From assembly GCA_959602645.1 (NCBI GenBank), contig CAUGTZ010000015.1, positions 1 to 64,000 on the forward strand: DNA of 64,000 bases, given 5' to 3'. Made by a program: the position numbers and the translations under genes. The stretch is from an uncultured Collinsella sp. (GTDB lineage Bacteria > Actinomycetota > Coriobacteriia > Coriobacteriales > Coriobacteriaceae). Shown in pieces: positions 42,605 through 51,211 of the stretch; within the stretch, counting starts at the first letter, position 1; the number at the start of each line of letters is the position of its first letter. The notes below the pieces were generated by a model, which ran no database searches, was not told the DNA's origin, and saw only the letters and a program-made list of their open reading frames with translations.

Positions 42605-43984
42605 ATGGATACTCAGACCCCAACATATCCCGATGACGAGCTGACCGCAGCGCTTGCCGAGCATCTGGCGTCGCTCGATCGCGACGACAGCTATCGCGTG
42701 GAGCGTGTACTTAAGCGCTCGTCCGTTGAAACAACCGAGCTCGTGTACTTTGAAGGAACCGACGGTGGTTCGCTCGGCCCCTTTGTCCGTAAACGTATCG
42801 ATGCTTCGGCTCAAATCGGCGGGGCATACGAGCGTCTGTTTGCCGCTCAACGGGCGGGCAGGCGTTTTGAGCACCTGCCCAGAATCGTCGATTGCCGTCG
42901 TGTGGGCGACGAGCTTAACGTGGTTATGGAATATATCGAAGGAGAGACGCTCGGGGTGCTGGTGGACCGTCTGGGAGCCACCCCCGATTATGCATGTGAA
43001 TTGTATCCTGCCCTATGCGATGCCGTGGGCGAGCTCCATGCCGGTTTTGCAATGGCGGGGGAGACGTCGGCGCCGGTGATCCATCGCGACCTCAAGCCAT
43101 CGAATATCATCGTGACAGGTGCGAGCCGTACGCTCGATGAGGGCCTGACGTTTTCATCGCTGGTGATTATCGACTTGGGGATCGCGCGCGTATGGCGCGA
43201 TGGCGCCGATGCCGACACCGTCAAGTTTGGCACGCGACCCTATGCGCCGCCCGAGCAGTATGGGTTTGGGCAGACGAGTGTGCGCAGCGACGTCTACGCA
43301 CTTGGCGCCCTGTTGTTCTTCTGCTTGACGGGAATCGACCCTAAACCAGGGCTCGACATGCGCGAGCAATGCGAGGCGCGTGGCATTCCCACTCCACTTG
43401 CCGATGTCATCTGCATGTCGATGGCGCTCGACCCGGCTAAGCGTTTTGCGAGTGCGGAAGCGTTGGGACGGGCTACGCGCGCGGCATACGATCTGAGTCG
43501 CCCCGTGCGGCCTCCTGCGCCTGCGCCTGTCCGTACTCCGGCCTCGGAGACGGTGTTGACGCCCCAAGGGCTCCAGAACCCCGCAGGGCTTCCTAGGCCT
43601 GCCGCCTCCGCTGCATGCGGTCTGCTCTCTCGCGTTCCGGAGTCTCTGGGGCGCATTTGGAATACGCTTGTCTGCTTCTCGCTACTTGTGTTCTTTGCCG
43701 GAAGTCACTTTGCCGTCTTTCACCCCACGGGAGCAAACCAAGGCTACCCGACGTGGCTTCTCATAATCGAGTATTTTTTCTTTGTCGATGGCCTTATGGT
43801 GCTTATGCATTTTGCGCTGCTCGATAAGCGCCGTCTTCGTCGGCGATTCGTACTGCTCGACAGCTATCGCGGCAAGAAACTCGCGAAACTCTGGCTCAAG
43901 GCATTGGGTGTGCTGCTCCTATGCATGATCGTCATAGTCGCGGTTGCCAATGCGACCGGCGTCGTCGATACCTCCGCTACCTAA
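42605..43984 (+). CDS. Membrane-linked Ser/Thr protein kinase
   Basis: A 459-residue protein. Residues about 20-300 are a eukaryotic-type kinase: VMEYIEGETLGVLVDR (hinge), HRDLKPSN with D162, DLG at 190-192 in place of DFG, and PYAPPEQYG in the activation region. A Pro/Ala-rich linker follows, then three hydrophobic spans toward the C-terminus (VCFSLLVFFAGSHFAVF; WLLIIEYFFFVDGLMVL; LGVLLLCMIVIVAVA). There are no PASTA repeats. A TATGAT -10 just upstream and no ribosome site at good spacing suggest a leaderless message. Its neighbour is an XRE-like protein. Confidence 0.88.
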   Translation: MDTQTPTYPDDELTAALAEHLASLDRDDSYRVERVLKRSSVETTELVYFEGTDGGSLGPFVRKRIDASAQIGGAYERLFAAQRAGRRFEHLPRIVDCRRVGDELNVVMEYIEGETLGVLVDRLGATPDYACELYPALCDAVGELHAGFAMAGETSAPVIHRDLKPSNIIVTGASRTLDEGLTFSSLVIIDLGIARVWRDGADADTVKFGTRPYAPPEQYGFGQTSVRSDVYALGALLFFCLTGIDPKPGLDMREQCEARGIPTPLADVICMSMALDPAKRFASAEALGRATRAAYDLSRPVRPPAPAPVRTPASETVLTPQGLQNPAGLPRPAASAACGLLSRVPESLGRIWNTLVCFSLLVFFAGSHFAVFHPTGANQGYPTWLLIIEYFFFVDGLMVLMHFALLDKRRLRRRFVLLDSYRGKKLAKLWLKALGVLLLCMIVIVAVANATGVVDTSAT

Positions 43985-43988
43985 AAGA

Positions 43989-44011
43989 AAAGGGCCCCAT
44001 TGGGGCCCTTT
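43989..44011. terminator. Bidirectional terminator
   Basis: AAAGGGCCCC with GGGGCCCTTT around ATT, between convergent genes. Confidence 0.85.
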
Positions 44012-44021
44012 GCAGTTGCGC

Positions 44022-45155
44022 TTAGATGCGGTTCATCTGAGCGGCGACTTTGTTATACCAGTCCTGCCACGTGGGCGGGCAGTACTTTTTGGCCGCTGCC
44101 GGAGTAAGGGTGGAGCCGTAGTTGGCACCCAGATAGGCAACGTGAGCGGAGATGCCCTCGCTCCAGCTGCCAAAGCTGCGCCAACCGCCGCCACGGGCGC
44201 TCCAGCCCCAGGCGTTGTAAGAATTGGCGCAATAAGCACCCTTGGTGCTCTCGATACAGGCGATGGCGGGGGACCAACGGGGGTCGACACCGGTATTCCA
44301 GGCGGCGACGGCAAAGTTATAGCCCTGGCCTGCCATGGGGGAGCCGGCAAGATAATTGTCGATGCGGCTCGTCCACTCATTAATGAACGAATCGTAATCG
44401 GAACTACCGGTATTGGAGTTGTTCACCGTGGTGTCTATGGTGGTGTTGGTGTTGGTGGCCTGGCTGCTGGAATTGCCGCCGCTTACGCCCTCGCCCGAGA
44501 GCTTCTCGGCGGCAGCGGCCTTATCGGCCTCAAGCTTGGCAAGCTCGGCGGCATTTTCCTGCTCGGCTTTTGCCTGTGCCTCGCTGCGGAGCTGCTGGGC
44601 CTGAGCCAACGCATCCTCGGCGTTTTTCTGCTCTGCCTCAAGCTGAGACTTGGCCTGCTGGAGCTCAGCCTTGTTCTGCTCGAGTTCGGTTTGCATGTTA
44701 TTAAGCTGTTCGATCTCGTCGACGCTCGAGCTCGTGATCTGGTTGGTGTATTTGCAGGTCGTGATGAACTCACCCAGGCTCTGCGCGTTGACCAGGAAGC
44801 TCACGATGGGGTTGGTGCCCTTCTGATACTTGTACAGATCGCGCATGGCGGAGCTTGCTTTGGCCTGCTGCTCGGGAAGCTTAGCCTCGATTTCCTCGAT
44901 GCTTGCCTCATTGGAGTCAATCTGCTTTTGCAGGTCATCGAGTTTGGTGCGGGCGTCGTTGTAGGCGCTCGTGGCGGCTTCGATCTTCTGCTGGGCTGCG
45001 GAAAGCTGGTCCTGCGTTGCCTGCGAGGCGGCATACGCCGCAACGGGGGAGAGCATCGGCGTGGCCGTCAGCGCAACGGCGAGCGCGGCGCTCGTGATGA
45101 TACGAGCCGGCTTCGACGCAATGAGCGCTGCGGTGCGATGATTCGAATGCTGCAT
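44022..45155 (-). CDS. Secreted coiled-coil peptidoglycan hydrolase
   Basis: A 377-residue exported protein. The signal peptide is residues 1-43 (IITSAALAVALTATPMLSPV, then AAYA). Residues about 45-230 are a long coiled coil with Ala/Gln/Glu heptads (QEN, QAKSQLEAEQKNAEDALAQA), as in PcsB/CwlO-type regulators. After a Ser/Asn/Thr linker, the C-terminal domain has YNFAVAAWNTGVDPRWSPAI, CIESTKGAYC with the probable catalytic Glu, and NAWGWSARGGGWRSFGSW, resembling lysozyme-like glycosidases of Actinobacteria. ATG 45155 follows AGAGGG. Confidence 0.82.
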   Translation of the reverse strand: MQHSNHRTAALIASKPARIITSAALAVALTATPMLSPVAAYAASQATQDQLSAAQQKIEAATSAYNDARTKLDDLQKQIDSNEASIEEIEAKLPEQQAKASSAMRDLYKYQKGTNPIVSFLVNAQSLGEFITTCKYTNQITSSSVDEIEQLNNMQTELEQNKAELQQAKSQLEAEQKNAEDALAQAQQLRSEAQAKAEQENAAELAKLEADKAAAAEKLSGEGVSGGNSSSQATNTNTTIDTTVNNSNTGSSDYDSFINEWTSRIDNYLAGSPMAGQGYNFAVAAWNTGVDPRWSPAIACIESTKGAYCANSYNAWGWSARGGGWRSFGSWSEGISAHVAYLGANYGSTLTPAAAKKYCPPTWQDWYNKVAAQMNRI

Positions 45156-45548
45156 CCAGTCCCTCTGCAATCAATCGTAGGTTATGATTCGAACGGTATT
45201 CTACTACTGCTTTCGACCTCAACTTGAACCTTAAAGGTTCCAAAGGGTCAAGTTGAACTTGAGGCTTTGGCTTTGACCTGCAGTTATGATGAATTGTTGA
45301 GAAACCATAGAGTTCAACTTTAACGTTACGGAACCCTGTCGAGAGGGTTTTTGTTTATCAAAAGTCGCCTCATGTGGGGTTTTGCAACTACAGGGTCCCA
45401 TCACGGCGAGGGCGGATTTCATGCTGGATAATTGCGCTGATTGCCATAGATACGGTGGAGCTTTGGGCGCCGGCGGTTTGGCACGCTAGAATAAATCAGT
45501 TGCGCAAAGACCGCCCGTTGTGTGGGCAGTTCATGATAGGAAGTTTCC
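45156..45548. other. 393-bp gene-free region with nested palindromes
   Basis: No gene was seen. Contents: GAACCTTAAAGGTTC at 45226-45240, a perfect 15-bp palindrome; TCAACTTGA (45219-45227) and TCAAGTTGA (45248-45256) flanking it; a small hairpin AACCCT/AGGGTT with TTTTTGTTT at 45332-45356 (possible terminator, plus strand); and TAGAAT at 45488-45493 as a possible -10 for the ATP-grasp gene. Confidence 0.5.
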
Positions 45549-46805
45549 ATGGCATTGCAGTTTACAGAGCGCGAGTTCATTCCCGTGCTGCTCGGTGGCG
45601 ACATCAACGCCTATTCGGTGGCGCGCGCCTTCTACGAGGAGTACCAGGTCAAGAGCCTGGTCTTTGGCAAGTACCAGACGGGTCCCGCGTACCGCAGCCA
45701 GATTATCGACTACACGCCCAACGTGGATATCGATACCATGCCCGTGATGCTCAGGACCGTCAACGGCATTGCCCAAGCGCATGCCGATAAGACGATTGTC
45801 CTTGTGGGCTGTGGCGATAACTATGTTGCCCTCGTGGCTCAGGCCAAGGATGCCCATGAGCTGGCGGATAACATCGTCGCGCCTTACGCTCCCTATAGCA
45901 TGCTTGAGCAGTGTCAGAAGAAGGAGATCTTCTACGAGCTGTGCGAGAAGCATGGCGTGCCCTATCCGCATACCTTTACCTTCACCATGGCGATGCTGAA
46001 CGCCCAAGGCGAGGCACCTGCCGAAGTGCTCGACCAGATTGACTTCCCCTACCCGATGATTCTGAAGCCTTCTGACGGCATCATGTGGTGGCAGCACGAG
46101 TTCGAGGGCCAGAAAAAGGCCTATGAGATTGCCGACCGTGCCGAGCTGGAACAGGTCATTCGCGACTCGTATGCCAGCGGCTACACCGACGACCTGATCT
46201 TGCAGGATCGCGTGCCCGGCAATGACGAGTACATGCGCGTGCTCACCAGTTATTCCGACCGCAACGGCAAGGTGCGCATGATGTGCCTGGGCCATGTGCT
46301 GCTCGAGGAGCATCAGCCTCACGGTGTCGGCAACCACGCCTGTATCATCACCGAGCCCAATGACGAGCTCATGGGCGGCGTGCGCAAGTTGCTCGAGGAC
46401 CTTCACTTTGTGGGCTATTCCAACTTTGACGTTAAGTACGACGAGCGCGACGGCTCGTTTAAGTTCTTCGATTTCAACACGCGCCAAGGTCGTAGCAACT
46501 ACTACGTTACCAACAGCGGCTTTAACGTTGCCAAGTATGTGGTGGACGAGTATGTGTTCAACCGCCCGTTTGAGCCGGAGTTTGTGACGGCGCAGGACGA
46601 GGCGCTGTGGATGGTCGTCCCCATGGGCGTCGTCGACAAGTACGTCAAGGATCCCGAGCTGCGCGCTAAGGTGCATCGCCTGGACAAGGAAGGCAAGGGC
46701 GCCGACCCTTCGTTTATGAAGGGCGACTTTGTCTTTAACCGCTGGCTGCGCATGTGGCACACCAAGCTGCGCCACTTTAAGCTGTTCAAGACGTATTACA
46801 AGTAG
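45549..46805 (+). CDS. ATP-grasp ligase, probable D-aspartate ligase
   Basis: A 418-residue ATP-grasp enzyme. Segments: VLLGGDINAYSVARAFYEEY (pre-ATP domain), FPYPMILKPSDGIMWWQHEF (ATP lysine), SNFDVKYDERDGSFKFFDFN (metal ligands) and NTRQGRSNYYVTNSG. The layout resembles the D-aspartate ligase AslFm, which couples D-Asp to the stem-peptide lysine of peptidoglycan. The next gene is an aspartate racemase, exactly the partner in enterococci. So D-Asp side-chain addition to a lysine-type wall is likely, but other carboxylate-amine ligations remain possible. Confidence 0.75.
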   Translation: MALQFTEREFIPVLLGGDINAYSVARAFYEEYQVKSLVFGKYQTGPAYRSQIIDYTPNVDIDTMPVMLRTVNGIAQAHADKTIVLVGCGDNYVALVAQAKDAHELADNIVAPYAPYSMLEQCQKKEIFYELCEKHGVPYPHTFTFTMAMLNAQGEAPAEVLDQIDFPYPMILKPSDGIMWWQHEFEGQKKAYEIADRAELEQVIRDSYASGYTDDLILQDRVPGNDEYMRVLTSYSDRNGKVRMMCLGHVLLEEHQPHGVGNHACIITEPNDELMGGVRKLLEDLHFVGYSNFDVKYDERDGSFKFFDFNTRQGRSNYYVTNSGFNVAKYVVDEYVFNRPFEPEFVTAQDEALWMVVPMGVVDKYVKDPELRAKVHRLDKEGKGADPSFMKGDFVFNRWLRMWHTKLRHFKLFKTYYK

Positions 46806-46889
46806 ATGAGTGCGGCGCCCGTCCGGTTTACATCGGGCGGGCGCGGGTATGATACGCGCAATTGCGCAAGCGTCACCAAGGAGGCGGCG

Positions 46890-47636
46890 ATGGAAAAGCT
46901 GGGAGTTATCGGCGGCATGGGCGCCGAGGCCACGTCGTATTACTACGACCAGGTGGTGCGCCATACGGCTGCTGCCTGCGATCAGGAACATATCGACATG
47001 GTGGTGCTCTCCAAGTCGACCATGCCCGACCGCACGCTTGCCATTAAGACCGGCGAGCATGCCAAGCTGCTGGCGACCATGAAAGAGTGTGCTCAGGCAC
47101 TCGAGTCGCTGGGCTGCGCGCACATTGCCATTCCCTGCAACACGTCACACTACTTCTACGACCAGATCCAGTCGTTTACGAAGGTGCCGATTATCCACAT
47201 GCCGCGCGAGTCGGTTCGCTATGCCCTTGCGGGTGCGGTGATGGGGGAGTGCGAGTTCGACCCCAACCTGAGTATGCCGGCCGAGCCGGTGCACAAGATT
47301 GGCATCATGGGCACCGACGGAACCGTGGGCGCGGGCGTCTACGGCCGCGAATGCGAGGCTGCGGGTGTTGAGGTTGTCTATCCCAGCGAGAAACGTCAGA
47401 ACGATGTGATGTCGCTTATCTACGGTGATGTGAAGGCCGGACGTGAGCCCGATATGGATAAGTTCGACCGCGTGATGTGGGAGTTCGCCCGTAGCGGCTG
47501 CGACCGTGTCATTCTGGCCTGCACCGAGCTATCGGTGCTGCAGAAGTATCGAGAGATGCCCGAGATCACCCTCGATGCCATGGATGTCCTGGTGCGCGAA
47601 TCCATCATCCGCAGCGGCGCCCCCTACCGCCTCTAG
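46890..47636 (+). CDS. Aspartate/glutamate racemase family protein
   Basis: A 248-residue PLP-independent racemase. It shows LGVIGGMGAEATSYYYDQVV, the first catalytic Cys in IPCNTSHYFYD, and the second in VILACTELSVL. The pattern favours aspartate over glutamate racemase (GGMG; CNT; ACTEL). AAGGAGG precedes ATG 46890, 84 bases after the ligase stop. It would supply D-Asp to the ligase. Confidence 0.88.
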   Translation: MEKLGVIGGMGAEATSYYYDQVVRHTAAACDQEHIDMVVLSKSTMPDRTLAIKTGEHAKLLATMKECAQALESLGCAHIAIPCNTSHYFYDQIQSFTKVPIIHMPRESVRYALAGAVMGECEFDPNLSMPAEPVHKIGIMGTDGTVGAGVYGRECEAAGVEVVYPSEKRQNDVMSLIYGDVKAGREPDMDKFDRVMWEFARSGCDRVILACTELSVLQKYREMPEITLDAMDVLVRESIIRSGAPYRL

Positions 47637-47649
47637 CTTCCGACCCGTC

Positions 47650-47670
47650 AAAAAGGGACAGGTTAATTTT
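47650..47670 (+). repeat. Interspersed intergenic repeat, copy B
   Basis: Begins AAAAAGGGACAGGTTAATTT and matches copy A (60-82, opposite strand) with one mismatch. It lies between the racemase stop and a terminator. Confidence 0.5.
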
Positions 47671-47695
47671 GGTAGGTTTTATCTGGTGAAACAGT

Positions 47696-47733
47696 AAAGG
47701 CCTCGGCTCGTTTGGTGCGAGCCGAGGCCTTTT
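47696..47733. terminator. Bidirectional terminator
   Basis: AAAGGCCTCGGCTCG with CGAGCCGAGGCCTTT around TTTGGTG, between convergent genes. Confidence 0.9.
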
Positions 47734-47761
47734 GCGTTGGGCGGTTGCTGTCGGTGGCGAA

Positions 47762-48508
47762 CTAGAACAGGAAGCCGATGGCGATGAGAGCGATGCTGAC
47801 GATGAGTACGGCGATGTCCAGGCCCTTGATGGGGTAGCGCTTGTACGAGCTGGCGCGCGTGCGCAGATAGAAGCCGCGCTGTTCTGCCGCCAAGGCCGTG
47901 GCATCGGTCTTGCCCACGCTCGAGATGAGCAGCGGCACACACAGTGGCAGCATGAGCTTAAGCTTCTTGATGGGGTTCTTGGTGTCGTACTCGACGCCGC
48001 GTGCGGTCTGCGCTTCCATGATGGCGTTCATCTCCTGACCAAACACCGGCACAAAGCGCAGCGCCGTGGTAAAGGTGAAGGCATAGCGATACGGTACGTG
48101 CAGCACCTCGACGCAGGCGTTGGCAAGGTCGTTGAGCTTGGTCACCATAAGCATGAGGATGAGTGGCAGCGCCACGCCCAACAGGCGTAGGCAAGCCTTC
48201 GATCCGGTAATGAGGCCCGTGTCGGTGATAAAGCCCCACACCATGTTGCCGTCGCGCATAAAGGCCAGCTGAAGCACCAGCATGATAAGCGCGAGCGGAA
48301 TCAGCAACTTGAGTAGCGAGAGCAGACGGTCGACGACGCCGGCGTAGGCGCCCAGTGCAAGGGTGAGCGCCAAAAAGCCCAACAGCGCCACGTAGGTGTC
48401 GGACAGGAAGATGCCGACGATGATGGCGGCGGCGAGGCCCAGTTTGACGACGGGGTTCAGGCGATGCAGTAGCGTATTGCCCGGCATGTAGTCGATGACG
48501 TTAACCAC
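47762..48508 (-). CDS. ecfT: ECF transporter T component
   Basis: A 248-residue membrane scaffold that joins the ATPases to the substrate-binding S component. It has five or six spans and the two coupling helices with Ala-Arg-Gly-type motifs (EAQTARGV and AAEQRGFYL). I chose GTG 48508 because AAGGAGATGG precedes it and it overlaps the ATPase stop by eight bases; ATG 48541 would overlap by 41. It is the last gene of the ECF operon. Confidence 0.9.
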   Translation of the reverse strand: MVNVIDYMPGNTLLHRLNPVVKLGLAAAIIVGIFLSDTYVALLGFLALTLALGAYAGVVDRLLSLLKLLIPLALIMLVLQLAFMRDGNMVWGFITDTGLITGSKACLRLLGVALPLILMLMVTKLNDLANACVEVLHVPYRYAFTFTTALRFVPVFGQEMNAIMEAQTARGVEYDTKNPIKKLKLMLPLCVPLLISSVGKTDATALAAEQRGFYLRTRASSYKRYPIKGLDIAVLIVSIALIAIGFLF

Positions 48509-50252
48509 GGTGGACCATCTCCTTGGTAATTCGAACGACATCGGTGACCTCGCTCACCTGCGCAAAAGCGGGCGAGACGGAAGATGCCAGACGGCGCGAG
48601 AGTTCAATAACCTGGGGTGGCTCAACGTAGGCACGCCGCATGAGATCGATGTTCGAGAATAGCTCGTGCGTGCGGCCACGGTCGAGAATGCGGCCGTTGG
48701 CCATTACTACGATGCGCTCGGCAAAGTCGGAGACGACTTCCATGTCGTGGCAGACCATGATTACAGCGCAGCCGCGCTCGGCCATAGTGCGCACGGTTTC
48801 CATGACGGTCATGCACTCGCGGTAGTCAAGGCCGCTCGTGGGCTCGTCGAGGACCACGATTTTAGGCTCTACGACCACGACGGAGGCGAGCGCCACCATC
48901 TGGCGCTGACCGCGCGAGAGCGAGAAGGGCGCCTCGTCGGCCGGCAAGCCAAAGCGGTCGATGACGAGCTGGGCGCGACGCAGCGCCTCGGCACGGTCGA
49001 TGCCGGCAAGCTCCAGGCCAAAGGCGACCTCGTCGAGCACGGTGTCCTTGCAGATCTGGCGGTCGGGGTTTTGGAAGAGGGTTGCGACTTCGCGGGCGAT
49101 GCGGCTCGTGGGAACGGCCGCGGTATCCAGTCCCGTGACGCGCACGCTGCCCGAGGCGGGCTTAAGCAGGCCTGTGAGCAGCTTGGTGAGCGTGGTCTTG
49201 CCGGCGCCGTTTTGGCCGACGATGCCCACGAGCTCGCCGGGATAGAGGGTCAGGTTGAGGTCGTGGACGGCGGCGCCGCCATTGGGATAGGCAAACTCAA
49301 CATGATCGAAGGCGAGCACGGGCTCGGCGTCCTTGGCGTGCGGGCGCAACGACGGTGCGTGCGGTGAGCCGGCGGGTGCCTGATTGTCGCTGCTTGCGTG
49401 TGCGGGGTCGACGATGCCCGTAATCAGGCGCTCGGCCTCATCAACATCCAAACAGGGGGTGCCGCTGACCAGGCCGTCGGCCTCGAGGCTATTGAAGATA
49501 CGCGTGACGCGAGGGCAGTCGACGCCGATGGCACGGAGCTCGTCGGTATGCGCGAAGACCTCGTGTGGTTCGCCCTGCAGCGCGATTTCGCCATGGTTGA
49601 GCACGAGCACGCGGTTGCAGTACTCCGAGAGCAGGGCGACCTTTTGCTCAACGACGACGATGGTGATTCCAAGTGCGCGGTTTGCCTCACGCAGCGTCTC
49701 GAAGACCAGCGTGGAGCTGGCAGGGTCGAGTGCCGCGGTGGGCTCGTCGAGAACCAAGACGCGCGGACGCATAGCGAGAATGGCGGCGATGGCTACCTTT
49801 TGCTTCTGTCCGCCCGAGAGGGTGGCAATCTCGCGGTCGCGCAGGTCGCTGATGCCGACGGTCTCGAGCGTTTCGCTCACGCGCTGCTCGATCTGGTCAT
49901 GGGGGACGCCAAAGTTCTCGAGGCCAAAGAACATCTCGTCCTCGACGACCGAGGCGACCATTTGCGTGTCGATATCCTGCAGCACGCTGCCGACGATTTG
50001 CGACACGTCGGTCAACGAGACCTCGCAGGTGTCGTGGCCGTCAACCATGACGGACCCAAAGAACGTGCCGGTGTAGTGGTGGGGCACGGCGCCCGACAGG
50101 CAGGCGGCAAGCGTGGACTTGCCGGCGCCCGAGGGCCCGATGATGCCGATGAAATCTCCCTTGTTCACGCTGAGCGAGATGTGGCTGAGCGCCTGCTCGG
50201 TCTGCGTGCCATAGGAGAACGAGACATCGTCGACGTTGATGATCGTTTCCAT
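48501..50252 (-). CDS. ecfA: ECF transporter fused ATPases (A1-A2)
   Basis: A 583-residue protein with two ABC ATPase domains. Domain 1: GPSGAGKSTLAACLSG, ATLSGGQKQKVAIAA, VLVLDEPTAALD. After a flexible Pro/Ala/Ser linker, domain 2: GQNGAGKTTLTKLLTG, LSRGQRQMVAL (Arg replaces the first Gly of LSGGQ), IVVLDEPTSGLD. Fusing the two energising ATPases is common in Actinobacteria. AAAGGT precedes ATG 50252. It powers the Trp-controlled S component encoded upstream. Confidence 0.93.
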   Translation of the reverse strand: METIINVDDVSFSYGTQTEQALSHISLSVNKGDFIGIIGPSGAGKSTLAACLSGAVPHHYTGTFFGSVMVDGHDTCEVSLTDVSQIVGSVLQDIDTQMVASVVEDEMFFGLENFGVPHDQIEQRVSETLETVGISDLRDREIATLSGGQKQKVAIAAILAMRPRVLVLDEPTAALDPASSTLVFETLREANRALGITIVVVEQKVALLSEYCNRVLVLNHGEIALQGEPHEVFAHTDELRAIGVDCPRVTRIFNSLEADGLVSGTPCLDVDEAERLITGIVDPAHASSDNQAPAGSPHAPSLRPHAKDAEPVLAFDHVEFAYPNGGAAVHDLNLTLYPGELVGIVGQNGAGKTTLTKLLTGLLKPASGSVRVTGLDTAAVPTSRIAREVATLFQNPDRQICKDTVLDEVAFGLELAGIDRAEALRRAQLVIDRFGLPADEAPFSLSRGQRQMVALASVVVVEPKIVVLDEPTSGLDYRECMTVMETVRTMAERGCAVIMVCHDMEVVSDFAERIVVMANGRILDRGRTHELFSNIDLMRRAYVEPPQVIELSRRLASSVSPAFAQVSEVTDVVRITKEMVHRG

Positions 50253-50272
50253 GGATACCTTTCATAGTCATC

Positions 50273-50312
50273 GGGGACGTTCTTTAATGACTAGTCGTTT
50301 AAGAACGTCCCC
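50273..50312. repeat. 12-bp inverted repeat
   Basis: GGGGACGTTCTT and AAGAACGTCCCC flank 16 bases that include ACTAGT; GCTAGTCGTTT follows and partly repeats the interior. It lies between the ECF-S and ATPase genes. Confidence 0.6.
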
Positions 50313-50357
50313 AAAAGCTAGTCGTTTGGGATGGTCTTTGTTGGTGGAGTGCGGAGA

Positions 50358-50458
50358 CGGCTTTACGAGGGGCTCCAGGTTGGCGCGAAAGAGGAGCGAA
50401 GCGTACTTGGGTACGCGAGCGACGAATGAACGACAAGATGGGGTGGCTCGTAAAGCCG
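50358..50458. repeat. Long hairpin element with inner stem
   Basis: CGGCTTTACGAG (50358-50369) and CTCGTAAAGCCG (50447-50458) are perfect complements. Between them GCGTAC-TTGG-GTACGC (50401-50416) forms a second hairpin, flanked by GAGCGAA and GAGCGACGAA. It looks like a mobile intergenic repeat or structured RNA within the ECF operon, placed between the S and A genes. Confidence 0.6.
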
Positions 50459-50464
50459 AGCGGG

Positions 50465-51037
50465 TTAATTGAGCCTAAGGGCCTTCTGGATGGGCAAGTA
50501 GAGGGCGCCGACCAGAATGGCGTTAAAGACGGCGGTCATGGCGACGACGGGCAACATAGCGGCGGCGAGCTCGCCGACCACGCCAAGCATGGCCATCTTG
50601 ATAACCATGAAGATGACGCCGGAGACAAAGGTGGTCACGAAGGTAGCGACGATGGCGACGGCAGGCTTAACCTGACCGTTCTTGCCGGCGGCGTTGACGA
50701 TGCCGGCCATGAGCATGGCGGCGATGCCCTCGGCGGCAAAATCGACGAACGGCGAAGTGGTGGTGATCTGGATCACGGCAGCCGAGATGAGGCCAATGAC
50801 GAGCGCCTGGCCGATGTTGGGGCGAACGACCAGGATGGTGAGGCAGAAGGCCGAGATGATGAACTCGGGGCTGATCATGCCGCCCGAGATGCCCGAGATT
50901 GCCTTGCCGACGGTGAAGTTGAGGATGAAGCCGGCGGCGAGCAGGATGGCGAGCAGGACGAGGGCGCGGACATCGAGTTTGCCGCGATCGGCGGTCTGGA
51001 CGGTGCGGGGCTGGGTGGCGGTGGTGTTCTGAGACAT
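50465..51037 (-). CDS. ECF transporter S component, probable tryptophan uptake
   Basis: A 190-residue membrane protein with about six spans (ALVLLAILLAAGFILNFTVG; EFIISAFCLTILVVRPNIGQ; AIVATFVTTFVSGVIFMVIK) after a polar N-terminus. Gene order S, A1-A2, T gives a complete dedicated ECF importer. Substrate assignment rests on the upstream leader peptide with three consecutive Trp codons and an attenuator, so tryptophan or a derivative is likely (TrpP-like role). ATG 51037 follows AAAGGA; an earlier in-frame ATG at 51067 lacks a site. Confidence 0.82.
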   Translation of the reverse strand: MSQNTTATQPRTVQTADRGKLDVRALVLLAILLAAGFILNFTVGKAISGISGGMISPEFIISAFCLTILVVRPNIGQALVIGLISAAVIQITTTSPFVDFAAEGIAAMLMAGIVNAAGKNGQVKPAVAIVATFVTTFVSGVIFMVIKMAMLGVVGELAAAMLPVVAMTAVFNAILVGALYLPIQKALRLN

Positions 51038-51083
51038 GGTGAAAATCCTTTCGGAAGGGGATTGCAAGAGAAAAGCGGAGGCG

Positions 51084-51211
51084 CGTGATGCGAATGCGAT
51101 CGGGCTCGAGATAGAAAAAGGCCCCCGGTCGAAACCGGAGGCCTTCCAATCACCTAGAGCGCAAAAACAGGCGTGAGGGACTCACTGTCGACCGATCGTA
51201 TTCGCATCACG
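51084..51211 (-). promoter_or_regulatory. Long-range inverted repeat enclosing the attenuator
   Basis: CGTGATGCGAATACGATCGG (minus strand, 51211-51192), directly after the Trp codons, is complementary to CCGATCGCATTCGCATCACG (51103-51084) at 19 of 20 positions. The terminator hairpin lies between the arms. GGTGG of the Trp codons could extend the helix with CCTCC after the distal arm. Confidence 0.75.
51112..51145 (-). terminator. Attenuator terminator of the tryptophan ECF operon
   Basis: On the minus strand, GGCCTCCGGT pairs with ACCGGGGGCC (one wobble) around the stable tetraloop TTCG, followed by TTTTTCT. It lies between the Trp leader peptide and the S-component gene. Confidence 0.85.

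Noticed and set aside
43989..44011. GGGGCCC palindrome as a regulatory operator
   Set aside because: Its position between two convergent stops and the flanking A/T runs fit a bidirectional terminator better.
49424..49690. Extra small frames within the ECF ATPase and neighbours
   Set aside because: All are out-of-frame shadows of the ATPase gene without ribosome sites.
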